DNA of 64,000 bases from contig CM042987.1 of assembly GCA_023678885.1 (NCBI GenBank), positions 25,258,927 through 25,322,926 of the forward strand, written 5' to 3'. A program made the translations under genes and the position numbers. Below the pieces are notes generated by a model, which made no database searches, had not been told where the DNA came from, and saw only the letters and a list, made by a program, of their open reading frames with translations. This DNA is from Pogostemon cablin (Eukaryota > Streptophyta > Magnoliopsida > Lamiales > Lamiaceae). Positions within the stretch are counted from its first letter, which is position 1. Each line of letters begins with the position of its first letter. Shown here piece by piece: positions 49,037 through 62,049 of the stretch.

Positions 49037-50272
49037 CTTTCTACTCAGAGCATCTGCAACAACGTTCGCCTTGCCAGGATGATAATCGATGACTAAGTCA
49101 TAGTCACTAATCAACTCCATCCATCGCCTTTGCCTGAGGTTGAGCTCCTTTTGCGTGGTGATAGTGCCTCCAAATCTTCAATGCAAAGACGATTGCAACC
49201 AACTCTAAATCATGTGTAGGATAATTTTCTTCGTTCTTCTTCAATTGCCTTGAAGCGTAGGCAATAACCTTTCCTTCTTGCATGAGAACGCATCCTAATC
49301 CTTGTCTCGAGGTGTCGCTATAAATGGTAAATTCTCCAATCGCTGGGTCTGGCAAAGCAAGAATAGGAGCTAAAACGAGTCGTCTTTTCAATTCTTGAAA
49401 TGCTTCCTCGCATTCTTCACTTTATTCAAATTTTACCTCTTTCCGAGTCAATTTAGTCAAAGAGGAAACCAATAATGAAAAGTCTTTGACAAACCGTCGA
49501 TAATATCCAGCTAATCCCAGAATACTACAAATCTCTGTCACGTTCTTTGGACGCTCCCAATCTAGTGTAGCTTGAATCTTCACTGGATCGACGTAGATTC
49601 ATTCTTTAGAAATGTGATGACCCAAAAAGCTTACCTCACGAAGCCAAAATTGACACTTCGAGAATTTAGCATAAAGCTGATTTTTTCTGAGTATGTTCAG
49701 AGCAATTCTTAGATGATGAGAATACTCGTCGTCCGATTTAGAATAAATAAGAATGTCATCAATGAAGATGATGACAAACTTATCTAAGTACGGCCGAAAG
49801 ACCCGATTCATAAGATCCATAAAAGCTGCAGGAGCATTTGTGAGTCCAAAAGGCATAACACAGAATTCAAAATGACCATATCTGGTTCGAAAAGCAGACT
49901 TAGGGATATCAGATTCCCTAATCTTGAGTTGGTGATAACCAGATCGCAAATCAATTTTTAAGAACACAGTTGCTCCTTGCAATTGATCAAACAGATCATC
50001 GATTCTTGGAAGAGGATATTTGTTCTTGATTGTCACCTTGTTCAATTGACGGTAGTCAACACATAGGCGAATGATCCATCTTTCTTCTTGACAAAAAGAA
50101 CTGGAGCACCCCACGGAGATGTGCTAGGTCGTATGAACCCCTTCTCTAATAATTCCCCAAGTTGTGTCTGGAGTTCCTTGAGCTCAGCAGGCGACATTCG
50201 ATATGGAGTAATCGATATAGGTATGATTCCAGGAAGTACGTCAATGGAAAAATCAATCTCTCGATTCGGAGG
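49037..50272 (-). pseudogene. Gypsy-2 reverse transcriptase - RNase H
   Basis: RT motifs D-L-R-S-G-Y-H-Q near 49930 and the catalytic F-I-D-D near 49770 are present. Frame breaks occur near 50080, a stop near 49597 and another near 49420. In RNase H, the segment equivalent to 9751-9803 of Gypsy-1 (53 bp) is missing at 49160/49161, removing T-D-H and shifting the frame. A-D-A-L-S-R-K ends the segment near 49040. Confidence 0.9.
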
Positions 50273-50810
50273 TTATCCTGGTAAGTCTTCAGGAAAGACA
50301 TCAGGAAATTCATTCACGATCGGGATGTCATCTAGTTTAGTTTCAGAAAGAGAAGTATCGATGACAAATGCCAAGAATGCCTCACAACCCTTACGCATTA
50401 ATTTATGCGTAGTCAACATTGAAATAAAAGAGAAGGATCTTGTTTGAAGTTTACCTTCAAAAACAAGTTCTGAGAATCCTAGTCTACGAAAAATAACAAG
50501 CTTCTCGTGGCAGTCGAGAATTGCATGATGAGAAGAAAGCCAATCCATGCCAAGAATAACATCAAGATCAATCAAAGGCAATGGTATCAATTCAGCCTCT
50601 AGAATGACATCTTTGATCTTCAATGGACAACCAAGGAATACCGAATCATGAATTAGACGCTCTCCAAGAGGGGTATGAACGATGATTCCAGGTGACAAAT
50701 GAGAGATAAGATAATCTAAGATCGCAGTAAGATCATCCCGGACATAAGACCTATCAGAACCTGGGTCAAATAAAGCGTAGACCTGATGGTCTCCCACAAA
50801 CACATGGCCT
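50273..50810 (-). pseudogene. Gypsy-2 protease region
   Basis: An uninterrupted frame containing F-D-P-G-S near 50765 and I-L-G-M-D-W near 50550, then the linker to RT ending P-E-D-L-P-G. D-P-G-S in place of D-S/T-G appears to be a variant found in this group. It is the better-preserved protease of the two copies; a TAA follows at 50275, just before RT. Confidence 0.82.
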
Positions 50811-50937
50811 AAAGAAGCAATATTAGGTGAGATTGTGATTTAAAAATTTGGAAAGATAGAATTTCTTACGAATGTTTTATTCGTAATCAAGTGGCATAAC
50901 AAGGCGGGGTTAGATCTAGCATGTGAAAATACTCAGA

Positions 50938-52377
50938 TTATAAATTACCTGTCACAACCTTCGGATCTGAGCGAGCCTCTTCCTGGGAAATATGAAATAC
51001 TCTAGTTTGCTTTCTTCCTTGCATAGGTGATTGAGTACTAGGGCCGCTTGAGGCATCGGGTACTCTGGTAACTGCAGATCGAGTATCTCTGGGTGTAAAA
51101 TATGTTAGTTTACCACGAAGCTGACCAGAACACTGACTGCTCACTCCCATAAGCTGAGGACAAGAACTTCGCATATGCCCCGACTATCGACACTGAAAAC
51201 ATACTTGAGGAGCCTTACAGGGGAGTCGTGATATTTTAAGCAATTCTGACACTTGCGATTTTCACCAACCGATCCCGAGACATTGCTCTCGCCTCTACTA
51301 AACTGCTCCCGAGGTTGAGGAAAACTAATAGATACCGAACTAGGTGCGCCACGCGAAGATCCCACACCCTTATACACCTTCGATGCATTTCCTGGAAATG
51401 TGCTCCCTTGTCTTTTCTTTTGAGATCGTTCTGCAAGCTTATGTCTCACCTGAACTAAACTTTCTACCCTCAGGGCTTCTTCTACGAGATCGTCAAGACT
51501 CTCGTACTTGTCTCCGAACTTGATGCGATCTCGAATATTTAAGTTAAGACCATCTTCAAATCTCTTGCATAAGTCTCTCGTCGTATATGACTCAGGAGTG
51601 AATTCTAGCAATTTCAAAAATTTTCTTTCGTACTCCACGACCGACATAATGCATTGAAAGAGGTTGAAGAACTCCTTTCTCTTCTGATCCTTGATGTACT
51701 GAGAGAAGTATCGATCTTTGAATCGTTCCACAAAGATAGCCCACGTAATAGTAACCGAAGATGTCTCTTTTAGATTCTGCAACCATCGTCGTGCATCTGG
51801 GCCTTACAGCTTGGTCGCATTGACCACACGATAACATTCTTCAATCATCAAGGTGTCAAAGGTCTCTGTAATCTCTTTTAACCATGCTCCCGCTTTAGAA
51901 GCGTCTCTTGCACCGTCAAATTTCGAAGTCCCCATGTTTTCAACTGCTTTCACCAAATTAGGTATAAAAAGTGCACCTCGAGAAGTAGAACCTCCTAAGC
52001 CATTTCTGGAGTAAAAACTGTACATTAGTTGTAGGTTAAATCGGTTCATTAGCACAAAGAACCTCTTCAGTGACAGTCGTAGTCGTATGAGCCGTTGTAG
52101 GTGGTAGAACACCATGTATTCGAATGTGATCATAATACAATTGGTACTGCTCCGGTGTCATCATGTGCTCAACCCGCAACTGGGCCCTTGGTTGCTCTAC
52201 CTAGAAAACCGGCACCCTATGATCAGAATTGATAGGGTTCGTAACCGTCGGAAGAATGGCATGATCAAAAGAAACATGTCCTCGAGGTCCACGTGGAACA
52301 GAAGAGAGTAGAGGACTCGGAGGATCACGAGGAGTGTGTCCTCGACCTCGACCTCGATGACGAACTGGAGGTGCCAT
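50938..52377 (-). pseudogene. Gypsy-2 gag
   Basis: ATG at the complement of 52375-52377, followed by an R-G-R-G-R-G tract. Stops occur near 52199 and 52050, and a frame shift near 52010. The capsid core is open from 51782 to about 51200, and the zinc-knuckle region is frame-shifted near 51215 with a further change at 51182. It retains residues lost in Gypsy-1 and the reverse, so the two copies decayed independently. Confidence 0.83.
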
Positions 52378-52506
52378 AATGACTGAAAGGAAGAAAGGAA
52401 AGAAAATGCAAGGTCAACATCAAGGCAATATGATACCTTAGGATGACATAGAAACAAAATTGGACCCATTGGCTCGACTCAAAAAGAATGAGAATCATAA
52501 AACCAG

Positions 52507-52518
52507 GCTCTGATACCA
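52507..52518 (-). other. Gypsy-2 primer binding site, initiator tRNA-Met
   Basis: The complement reads TGGTATCAGAGC, seven bases inside the 5' LTR. Confidence 0.95.
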
Positions 52519-52525
52519 AGAAAGT

Positions 52526-54820
52526 TATCACGCCCCAACCCCAGACAGAACGCGACAACTGCCACGTTAACCATAAATTTCGCGGAATGGGTGCCTCCAC
52601 TCCACAAAGTTTATAGAAAATGTAAGGCTTTCTATCAAGTACCTGTAGAACTGAACAACTGATAATAATGGGTACAACTCGAGGACATCATCTCATAAAG
52701 TATCAACAAGGATTTACAAAGGTACAAAATACAACGATGTAACTTAGTTTAAAGAAAATATACATGAACGATATAACATTGTGAGGGTACAAAAAGAACA
52801 TCAAGGGGGTCACCAAATATAAACTATACAATCTCGCCAATGAATCCGTCAATTTACATAAAAGAGAAAGTACCCAAAACACTGATTGGATGATGAGCAA
52901 ACGATAGGCAAACCTCCAACCAAAACGATATCAACAGCCTGAAAAGGAAAGAATGATGGGGGTGAGCAAAACCACTAGCTCAGTGAAGTGATAAGCCGGT
53001 CACCCTGACCCTTATACGAAGCATGTATTCCCACTCGTGGTTCATAACATAAAATCCAACATTTCGTCCCACAATAACTAATTCTCACTCAGTATACAGA
53101 TTAATGAAAATAAAAACCTTAGTGCACATTTACGAATAACACAATTAGTTCAAACAACATGTTATCACATAAAAGACGCGTGGGTAGTCAATATCCTCCT
53201 CGAACTGAGCTCTCCTTCGAGAGACAGTCCAAGCCCGTCACCGTTACTCTAGATAAAATACACATTAATATTCTTTCTCAACATGCCAAGTGCTAAAGTT
53301 CACAATTCAATATCGATGTGAATACTTGAAATGATCAAACATATAACCATATATGACATGCATGTCCCACACCGGTGATGTTGACTGAGCCTATAATAGA
53401 CTGATCCATCTAACGATCACCCTCCTGAGTATCAGTATTTGGCAAATGGACAGGTGCCCCGTTAGATCTAACTCACCCGGGTTTGCCAAGCAACGGGTAA
53501 CTTGGTTGTCACTCTAACTCACCCGAACCGCGACAATTCGGGCTACTTAATCAATGTCGCTCCAACTCACCCAAACCGTGACCAATTCGGGCTACTTAAC
53601 CTTGGTACCAGGCATACATATGCATATGCATCATAAGATGAATAACGACTCAAGTTAGAGTCTTAATTGGCACACAAGAATAACCAGAAATCAATTCTCA
53701 AATAATTCACAATAAATGCTATCAGATATCGAGCCAGCAAGGCTCTTCAACATAAGTTAAAATCAATAATACTCATAAAATGGCTAACTAGACTCTAACC
53801 AGAGCAATCGAGCCAATCAGGCTCTTTACCACATAACACAATACCAAATAATTTTCTTATCAATTAACTAAAACTAAAATAAATGCACATTTATCGAGGG
53901 TCCACACTTCCCACAAGAGAAGGCGTTCCCGAATTATCAACTCACAAGGAAGTTATTAACTCTCTCAGGAATCTTAAGTCGGTCCCTTGCCCTTCGTCGA
54001 TGGTTCTTTACCTAGAAAGGAGATGAGCAATTAAAGACAAATCAAATATAACTAACTATTAGCAGTAACATCAACTTTCATTGCTAAAAAAAAATCCTAA
54101 TCGAGTTCGAACGAGTCGATATTAAATAAAAATGGCATGTAACTCCTTAACATCAGTTCCCAATCCCACATAACCCGTTTCAATACATTAACTAAACGAA
54201 ACGATAGAAAATAAATTTGAATTCGACATAAAAATTCTGAAATTTTCCAGCTAGCGGCAGTTTACGAGAAAAATCATAACTAATTGTAGAATAATCGGAT
54301 TGAGGTGTTTCAAGTGGCTACGGAAAGCTAACGAGTTCAGCTACGTACAGAAATTAAGTTTGAAAACTTTTGAGGGCAATAGCTATGTCAAAATCAGTTC
54401 GAACAGTCTGCGAATTACCCACATACCAAAAAGAAAAACCCCACAAAATTACAAAACCATGGAAGAAGAAAGCTTAATTCACACATCACTTACCTCAAAA
54501 CAACTTAGAAACCACCTAGGATGAGGGTTATAAGGGAGAATTTGATCAACAAGGGTTTCTCCTCTTCACTCTCTTCTTTCCCCTCTTTTGTTTTTCTTCT
54601 CCCTTTCTTCTTTCTTTTTTTTTTTTTTTTAACTTTAGCCTTAATAATTATATATCAGGCCATTTAAGTGGCTGAAACTTTGGGCCACAAAATAAATAAG
54701 TTTGGGCTTTCGAAAAAAAATCTAGTTGGACTAAGATAGGGCTGGCCTTTTGGGCCATAAAAATAAATAAATTGGTTTTGGACTTTCTAAAAAAAAATCT
54801 AGTTAGGCTAAGATATTATA
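52526..54820 (-). repeat. Gypsy-2 5' LTR (2295 bp)
   Basis: Pairs with 45122-47423. The inner end reads TATCACGCC instead of TGTCACGCC. The outer end AAGATATTATA meets the AAACC target duplication. Confidence 0.92.
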
Positions 54821-54825
54821 AAACC

Positions 54826-56140
54826 TGCAACCACTTTAGAAACATTAGTTCGGGTGGCCTTTCCTTCCACCCACTTCGACACATAATCAACAAGTAATAT
54901 GTAGGTGAGCCAAACAAATAAGGGAAAGTTCCAATAAAATCCATCCCCCAAACATCAAAGATCTCACAAACGATTATAGGGTTTTGGGGCATTTCATTTC
55001 ATAGAGAAATATTTCCTACACGTTGACATCTATCACAAGACTTGCAAAATTCATAAGCATCATTAAATAGTGTCGGCCAATAAAGTCCACACTCAAGCAC
55101 TTTGAAAGCAGTTCTCCTAAAACCAAAATGATCACCACATGCATGACTATGACAAAAGGTAAGTATTGAATTAAATTCAATCTCAGGAATGCACCTTCTT
55201 ATCACTTGATCGGAACAACATTTCCACAAATACGGATCATCCTACATGTAGTACTTGGCATCACTACGTAGCTTATCACATTTTACTTTACTCATACAGG
55301 CTGAAAACTGATGGGAGGCCAGAAAATTTGCCAAATCGGCAAATCATGGAACATAGCCTTCTAACACTGAAGGGTTCAGTGTCAGTTGACTCGAATTTTC
55401 TAGATTTTGCAGAACGGCCAGCAACTGTTCATCTGGGAAATTTTTAGAATTTTCTGCTCATCCTCATCTCTAATTAGCCGGCTTAGGTGGTCGGCCACTA
55501 GATTCTCCGATCCCTTTTTATCTTTGATTTCCAAGTCGAACTCTTGAAGCAGCAAAATCCATCGAATCAACCGAGATTTTACTTCCTTCTTCATCATGAG
55601 ATAACGAAGAGCTGCAGGATCAAAGAAAACATTGACTTTAGTACGCAACAAGTAAGATCAAAATTTTTCTAGAGTAAAAATCACAGCTAGAAGTTCTTTT
55701 TCCGCAGTGGAATAGTTGGCTTGAGTATTATCCAAAGTTTTTGAAGCGTAGTAGATTACATGTGCAACCTTGTCCACTCGTTGCCCCAACACTACTCCTA
55801 TGGCATAGTCACTAGCATCATACATTATTTCAAAAGGTAAGCTCCAATCCGGCTACTGAATTACGGGTGGTGTGGTTAGCAACTCCTTTAACTTATCAAA
55901 AGCTTTCTTACAGGCATCATTCATCTCAAACTTCACATCTTTTTGCAACAACTCAAAGAGTGGCTTGGCTATCTTTGAAAAATCCTTGATAAACCTCCAT
56001 AGAAACCTGCATGTCCGAGAAAAGAACGAACTTCCCACACAGATGCAGGGTAAGGCAATGCAGATATAATGTTTATTTTAGACTTATCAACTTCAATCCC
56101 ATTCTTTGAAATGACATGACCTAAAACAATACCTTGTTCG
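54826..56140 (-). pseudogene. Athila-type RT end, RNase H and integrase start
   Basis: Right to left: RT tail with V-L-G-H-V-I-S-K-N-G near 56115 and R-S-F-L-G-H-A-G-F-Y near 56030; the RT-RH link with F-I-K-D-F-S-K near 55985; RNase H D-A-S-D near 55830 and E-K-E-L-L-A-V near 55690, ending V-A-D-H-L-S-R-L near 55490. Next come the integrase zinc domain with H-S-H and C-K-S-C near 55150-55025 and the first catalytic Asp in W-G-M-D-F near 54950. Frame shifts occur near 56000 and 55640, and stops near 55855, 55240 and 54997. Copia-2 cuts RT at 56141. Confidence 0.87.
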
Positions 56141-57332
56141 TGTTGGGCAATTGGATCTTGTGGCTCAAACGTGATCGTTAGTAAACAGGCAAACAATAAT
56201 CGGAAGCGAAAATCAATGTTTACCGTACTTCTGGGTCGATGTAGAGGATGAACAGCAGTGAACCACCTCTCAATCTTCTGCTATATGTCCCAAGTCGAAT
56301 CCTGCTGTTGTGTGGGCAACAATCTGCAGGATTCTCCCAATCTGCTTCTTTCCCTAACTGTCCAAAGAGGCGCAGTTACTTAGGTTTCCAGAAGCTGAGA
56401 TGACTATATATATTGGGCTACAGCAGGGACCAGGAGGAGAAATTGGGCTGGGCCTCAATTGAATTTAATTAACCAAGCTTAGCCCAAAGCTTTTAATTAA
56501 ATCCAATAATAATAATATAGTCCACTAAAATATTATTATTGCACTACCCGTCCAATCCCAAATTATGTTCTGGGCTCCTTCTTATTATAAGTCCGATAGT
56601 CTCCCCATGTTTAAGATATTCAATGTCCATTAATTAATTAAGTTACTGACAACTCAAATTAATTAATATCTCATCCGAGAGTAGTACCACTCAACCTTTT
56701 TATCATGCCGGAAATTAATCCACTTGCAAGATTTACATGATAAACCTTATGAGCTCCTCAAGGGGACATCATCAACCTATGACGGACATGGATTCCTTCT
56801 ACAATCAACAGCACACCATAGATACAGCACTACTTCCCAACTCACCGAGTTTGTTGATTTAATACTTATAAATCTCACCCATTGATGAATCAAAGAAATA
56901 CATACTGCCCTACGTGTCGAGGTTATTGTATAGGGATTAAGAGCACGAACTTCCATAATAACAGAGATCAAGTTCTTCTATAAGTCAGTATAAGTCGAAC
57001 GATCTCAGGCGGTCCTGCTCAATACACACAAGTGCATTAATGTGATTCTATAGCCAAGACAAGCTAATACCAAACCACACTACAACCATACCGATAGAGA
57101 GTCCCCGTCTATCTCAGTTGTGAGCATCTGTTTATACTTTATAAGGAAACAGATATATGATCTTCCGCGTGTTGTCGCACAACATATTATCTACAGTATA
57201 AAGTAAATGGACTATTGCATCATGCATATAAAATAAATTATAAGATGCAATCATTTGATCAATGATTCTCATTTCAAATATTGTTATGACATTGTTCATA
57301 CTAAAGCTAGACTTTTAGTATACAATCCAACA
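56141..57332 (-). repeat. Copia-2 3' LTR (1192 bp)
   Basis: TGTTGGGC at 56141 and CCAACA at 57332. It contains the ATATATATAG TATA-like box (56405-56415), nearby TGGGCY motifs (56416-56490) and the conserved inverted repeat (57135-57205). Confidence 0.94.
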
Positions 57333-57343
57333 ATCTCCCACTT

Positions 57344-60170
57344 ATACTAAAAGACTATGCTGTCATGTCTTCTGCCATACATCTGATTCCTACTCCGACT
57401 ACACGACCATTAAAAGCTCTCGCCTTAAGGTCCTTGTAAATGGTTTACTAGGTCATCATCCGATGCAATCTAGGCGACAACAACCTTCCCCTCATCATAC
57501 GATTTCTCGTAACAGGTGGTACTCGCGCTCCATGTGTTTAATTGCCTTATGGACTTGTGATTTCTTCAAGTTTGCAACTGCACCAATATCATCAATGTAA
57601 ATTGTGATTACCTTGGGCAAACTTAGAAACACTTCAAAGTCCATCATGAAGTCTCTAGAGTCATATAGATACTTTGGCTGCCTCTTAGGCTCCAATTCAT
57701 CATCTTTCCATGATGGAGTCCGGAGTCTGAAATATATTTCTATATAACACTCCTCCACATTATGACTCTACTTCCTAAGATTAAACACATAACCTTTGAG
57801 GTGAATTTACTGCCATCCAATCTGACTAAAAAATCTGAATCTACGTAATCCACAAGAAGCAGTGAATCTGTTTAGTAAATCCACATATAATTTCCAGTCC
57901 TTCTCAGGCACTTTATATATGTCTTACTACAGTTCATCATTCTTGTTCCAGGTTACGTTGATACCCACTGTTCATGCATCCAGCAAAACAGATATCCAAT
58001 ATCGTTCATAGCATTCCTTAGATTAAGCTTCCTTATTCGCCGAAGCATAAGGAACCGCTTTCGTCCTCTTTATCTTCTTCTTGTGTCTCAAAGACACATT
58101 CACTTAGATAAATTTACATGCTAAACGAGTATGGACTGTATCTTTTTATGAAACTTGAGATAAGCATAATATCCTTTCTCGTGATCCGTATTACCGTGAT
58201 CAAAATGAAATATTTTGCCTTTCTTAAGTCCTTCATCACTACCGCTTTAATAACCGTACCCATACGCCCGATAATATTCTTTCATTGTCTCCAATGAGCA
58301 AGATACTATCTACGTATAGTACAAGAAATACCACCACGTTTCCGTCACTCTTTACAACACACAATACTCATCCGCTCATTGATTTAAATCCATGCCACTG
58401 GATTATCTAATCAAAACAGATGCTTCACAATCTTAAAGCTTGCTTTAGTCCATCGCTGGACACTTTTAAGCTTACTATCAAAATGCTATTAGTACTTTGC
58501 AATGAATTACTCTGGTTGCTTCACATAGATGTTTTCCTCAAGACTTCCAATCAGGAAAGCTGTCTTGACATCTATTTGTTGTCCCTCATAATTTAATATG
58601 AGCAGCAATAAATAAAAGAATCCGGATCAACATAAGCATAGCTACCAGTGAACATGTTTGCTCATAATCGAACCATTTCTTTCTGAGTACATCTTTTCGC
58701 AACAAGCTTTGCTTCCAAGATTTTCACCTTTCCGTATGATCCTCTTTTATTTCCCTTGACCACTTGCAATGGCTTTTACATCATTTAGTGGTCATACAAG
58801 TTCCCAGACTTAATATAGAATCCGTAGATTCTATTTCAACATACATTGCAACTTACTAAGATTCCTCATTTTAATCTTGTAGTGATATGTCGTATCCGTG
58901 GGATAATACCATGTTCACTAGGGATCAAGTCTCACGACTCTCCCAAACATATATTTATGAGTTGTCACACAACCCTCCCACTACGACAAGGCACTACATG
59001 TAATTGTGTATCAGACGTGACACGCGTTGCAGTTTACCTTGTGGTATATCCTCTTGTACACTTGGCACTTATACTTAGTGTTTTCCTCTCATTTCCTTTA
59101 GAACAACTTATACATGGTTTCGTGATTTATTACATAGTCCTTTTCCAAAAATCTAGTTATTGTGTTAACAATTAGCCTTCGATCTTTTGGACTATATAAA
59201 TCACCCTCCATTTTTCCAGAATATCCCATATACAGACAAACGTTTCACGAATTACTGTATCTAGGGCATATCCATAAAATGAATTTAATTATTCCAAATA
59301 ATTCATCATCTATCTAATTATAACCATAAGAGCCTTATACCTTCTACCCACCACACAATTCAGTTGGGGCATACCCGGTGTAGACTACTTGAGATTTAAT
59401 CTCAACTTCTGATTAATAGCTCCTAACCATCCCAAGAGGTACTCGCCATCACGATTGAATCGTAATGACTTAATATATTTTCCATGATGCTTCACTGTAC
59501 CAGCCTTACAATTCTTGAATTAATCAAAGAACTTAGACATGCAGTGCATCATATAAATATATTGGTTTCCAGAATAATCTTCGAATATTCATAAATACCT
59601 CTCGCCTGGATAATATTAGGTTCACTTGAATCAGAATGAACTAATTCCAACATATATATCTTTGGCTCTACACCCCACAGCCTTGAAAAGGCAGTTAATC
59701 ATTTTTTACTTCCAAGTAAGACTCGCAAGTCCGATAGTTTCCACTTCAGATAAACCTTACGGTCTATCGGCTATCAACTTTTGAATCCTACTCAAGTAAA
59801 ATGAACTAATCTTAGATGCCAAATGTATGTTTAGTTCATTTCCGAAGGTTCCTTTCTCTTACTTATATTAGAAGATGCATTATTTAATTACTATTTATTG
59901 CATCTGTGGGATGTACATGATTCAAGAGTATACTTTTTATCCACCAACGTACTTTAACGGATTATAACCTCATTCCTCATTACTATGACCATGTCATTTA
60001 AATGAAATGAAGTATCCATCCGTTAATGCATAGAAACCGAAATTAAATTCTTTCCATGAAAACGTACGTAAAGATAATTTCTCATAATCAATCATTTATT
60101 CCTATCATAAGATAGATAAATAACTCCCACTGCAATAGCCACTACCTTCGTAGTTTTACCCATGTCATAA
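57344..60170 (-). pseudogene. Copia-2 pol remnant (pre-integrase, integrase, RT, RNase H)
   Basis: The RNase H end is visible on the minus strand at 57580-57495 (G-A-V-A-N, then K-H-M-E-R-E-Y-H). RT is badly decayed between 57700 and 58800. The integrase C-terminal part (F-L-E-R, with frame changes) is near 59100-59160, the integrase core start (L-V-H-S-D, then G-Y-E) near 59640-59590, and the pre-integrase W-H motif near 59826 with a TAA stop just before it (complement of 59831-59833). The stop and the post-GYE deletion are the same as in Copia-1. Confidence 0.8.
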
Positions 60171-61134
60171 CTATCTTATCCTCACTTAGTAATAAACATT
60201 TAGTGATTCCAGTATCTACACACTTCGTGTTAATAGATGCCATCACTAATCATGTTTAAACAACTAGTGAATAAGATATTAAACTCGTTCACTTTATGAT
60301 GAAAATGGCTTTCCTTTGCCACATGTTTTGTCAGAAGTCTCCCACCATATACATCCTCTAGTATTTCAGGTAGAACTTTCTCAAAACATCAAGGCTAAAC
60401 ATGGAGAATAAAATTGATCTAGGTTTCCCTTTTCAATTTATACTCCAAGCTTTTCCAATTCATTCATCAAATTCTATCATGATCTTGCGCCTTTTAAATT
60501 ACTCAAGTATCTGAAGAGTTACATGAGTTCATCACATTTCTATGATCCTCTCATCTCTTCACTAAAGACTTTAATAGGCATCATGAGCCGTCCTTTGAGA
60601 GAACACATGTATTTTCTTAAGCAGTAATTTTCAAAACCAAGATTCTTTTCTAATCATTTAATTTGGACAAGTAAATATAATGTCTTTTAGTTAATAATTA
60701 GTGAAAAAAAAAATTCAAAATTCAGAGAATCACAAATAAATTTACCGATCAAATCTTCGAATTTTATCCTTTTATATTGATTCCCTCAAAGCAATATAAA
60801 ATAAAATTCACCGACATCTCAAGCACCGTGAGTCTGCAAGCCACGATAGTGTGGACGTTTACAAACCCGAACATTTACAAGAGAAGGTTTTACCCATTAA
60901 TTTCATTTGTCAACCTAACTTTATGACAAAATAATTAATAGTCGGTTCCTCTTCAGCCATGCAAATAAAAGCAGTGACTCCGATGGGGAGGATACTTATT
61001 ATTTACATCTAAGTGTACACCATTATTTGACCCCAAGTCCGCGGCCCAAGCTTGTGTGCCTTACAGATGGAGAAGTGCACACGCGCTCGGATTACTTCCT
61101 ATAGTCATCAATTACAAGTTCGTACCAGTGAACC

Positions 61135-61193
61135 GCATATAAACTCATCCGATAGGGAGGAAGGCACTATAGCCAACGCGCAAGTTCATATGC
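61135..61193 (-). promoter_or_regulatory. Copia leader stem-loop 1 (Copia-2 copy)
   Basis: GCATATAAACT (61135-61145) pairs with AGTTCATATGC (61183-61193). In element-sense RNA all 11 pairs form, one of them a G-U wobble; on the other strand that pair would be an A-C mismatch. Confidence 0.55.
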
Positions 61194-61241
61194 ATCACAT
61201 TACAAACGTAATTATTTAATGAAGTCTGTTCCAGCAATCCA

Positions 61242-61298
61242 TGAATAAACTCATCCGATGGGGAGGAAGGCTCTAATGCCGACGCGCAAGTCTATTCA
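61242..61298 (-). promoter_or_regulatory. Copia leader stem-loop 2 (Copia-2 copy)
   Basis: TGAATAAACT (61242-61251) pairs with AGTCTATTCA (61289-61298). The single change from Copia-1 gives a G-U wobble in element-sense RNA. The loop core equals that of stem-loop 1. Confidence 0.55.
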
Positions 61299-61390
61299 CA
61301 TCGCTAACAAACCAATAATGGAGGCCGCGGGAATTTATTACCAATCCCCTCTCCCACTTAGTTATTTAATTACCGAGGGTTTTTAACATG

Positions 61391-62049
61391 CATATAATAT
61401 TCCAGAATAAAATATACAACTTAGACATGCTTCTATTAACAGCAATTTAAATAAATAAATCACATAGAACATGCCTTTCATATATAACAATTAATTGTCA
61501 AGTTAAAACAATTAAATCAGTTATATATCATTAATTAATTGCATAAAATGTTGGATCAATTAAATATGCCCAGCTGACCCAAACTTTATTAGCATAAAAT
61601 GAGCAACCCATTAATAAAATAATTAAGCCCATTTACCCTGCCAATTTCTTCATTAAGGTCTAGCTCAATATTTAATCTTGGCCCAACATCAATCCCACAA
61701 TTAATTAAATCCAGTAATTAAGGTCCAGCAGCCCATATCCATACTAATTAAAATTGGGCCCAACAGCCCAAAACCAAATAATTAAAATGAGCAGCCTCTT
61801 ATTAATTACTGAATTGGGCCCATTACAATAAGCACAAATTGAGCAGTCCATTAAAAAAAAAAAAAAAGCCCAATAGCCATGCACTATATTAGCCAACCCC
61901 TTAATCAGCCCATGAGCACATCAATAAAAAATTTTTGTGCCCAACACTAACATCAAATTGGCCAGCAGCCCACTATAAACACTTTAAAGAAATTGGGCCA
62001 ATAGCCCAAAATCAATAAAATCAGGCCCAACAGGCTGCTGCCCTAGAAA
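61391..62049 (-). repeat. Copia-2 leader, degenerate GGGCY-rich repeats
   Basis: AT-rich sequence in which GCCCA, GGGCCCA and AGCAGCCC phrases recur every few tens of bases between 61570 and 62040, joined by AATTAATTAA stretches and one A15 run. Units are too diverged to set a period. Not shared with Copia-1. Confidence 0.5.

Larger units (their letters stand above)
45122..54820 (-). mobile_element. Gypsy-2: full-length Ty3/gypsy chromovirus-type element, defective
   Basis: Second copy of the Gypsy-1 family, 9.7 kb, reading right to left: 5' LTR 52526-54820, primer site 52507-52518, gag, PR, RT-RH, INT-chromodomain, polypurine tract 47429-47439, 3' LTR 45122-47423. The target duplication AAACC (45117-45121 and 54821-54825) is exact. 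It lies inside the integrase of the Athila-type element. The two LTRs differ by scattered substitutions, more than those of Copia-2. Every coding region carries stops or frame shifts. Confidence 0.95.
60171..61390 (-). other. Copia-2 gag remnant and conserved untranslated region
   Basis: Counterpart of 1421-2640 in Copia-1. No gag frame is readable. From 60778 to 61390 identity to Copia-1 is very high, including repeated CCGATRGGGAGGA motifs (60978, 61148, 61254). Confidence 0.55.

Noticed and set aside
50755..50770. Loss of the protease active site (D-P-G-S rather than D-S/T-G)
   Set aside because: I believe the Pro variant occurs in this group of plant gypsy elements, so I do not count it as a lesion. 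The Leu in Gypsy-1 is a change from it.
57841..58840. Host gene between the copia RNase H and integrase remnants
   Set aside because: No open frame and no splice structure. The position within the element fits decayed RT.
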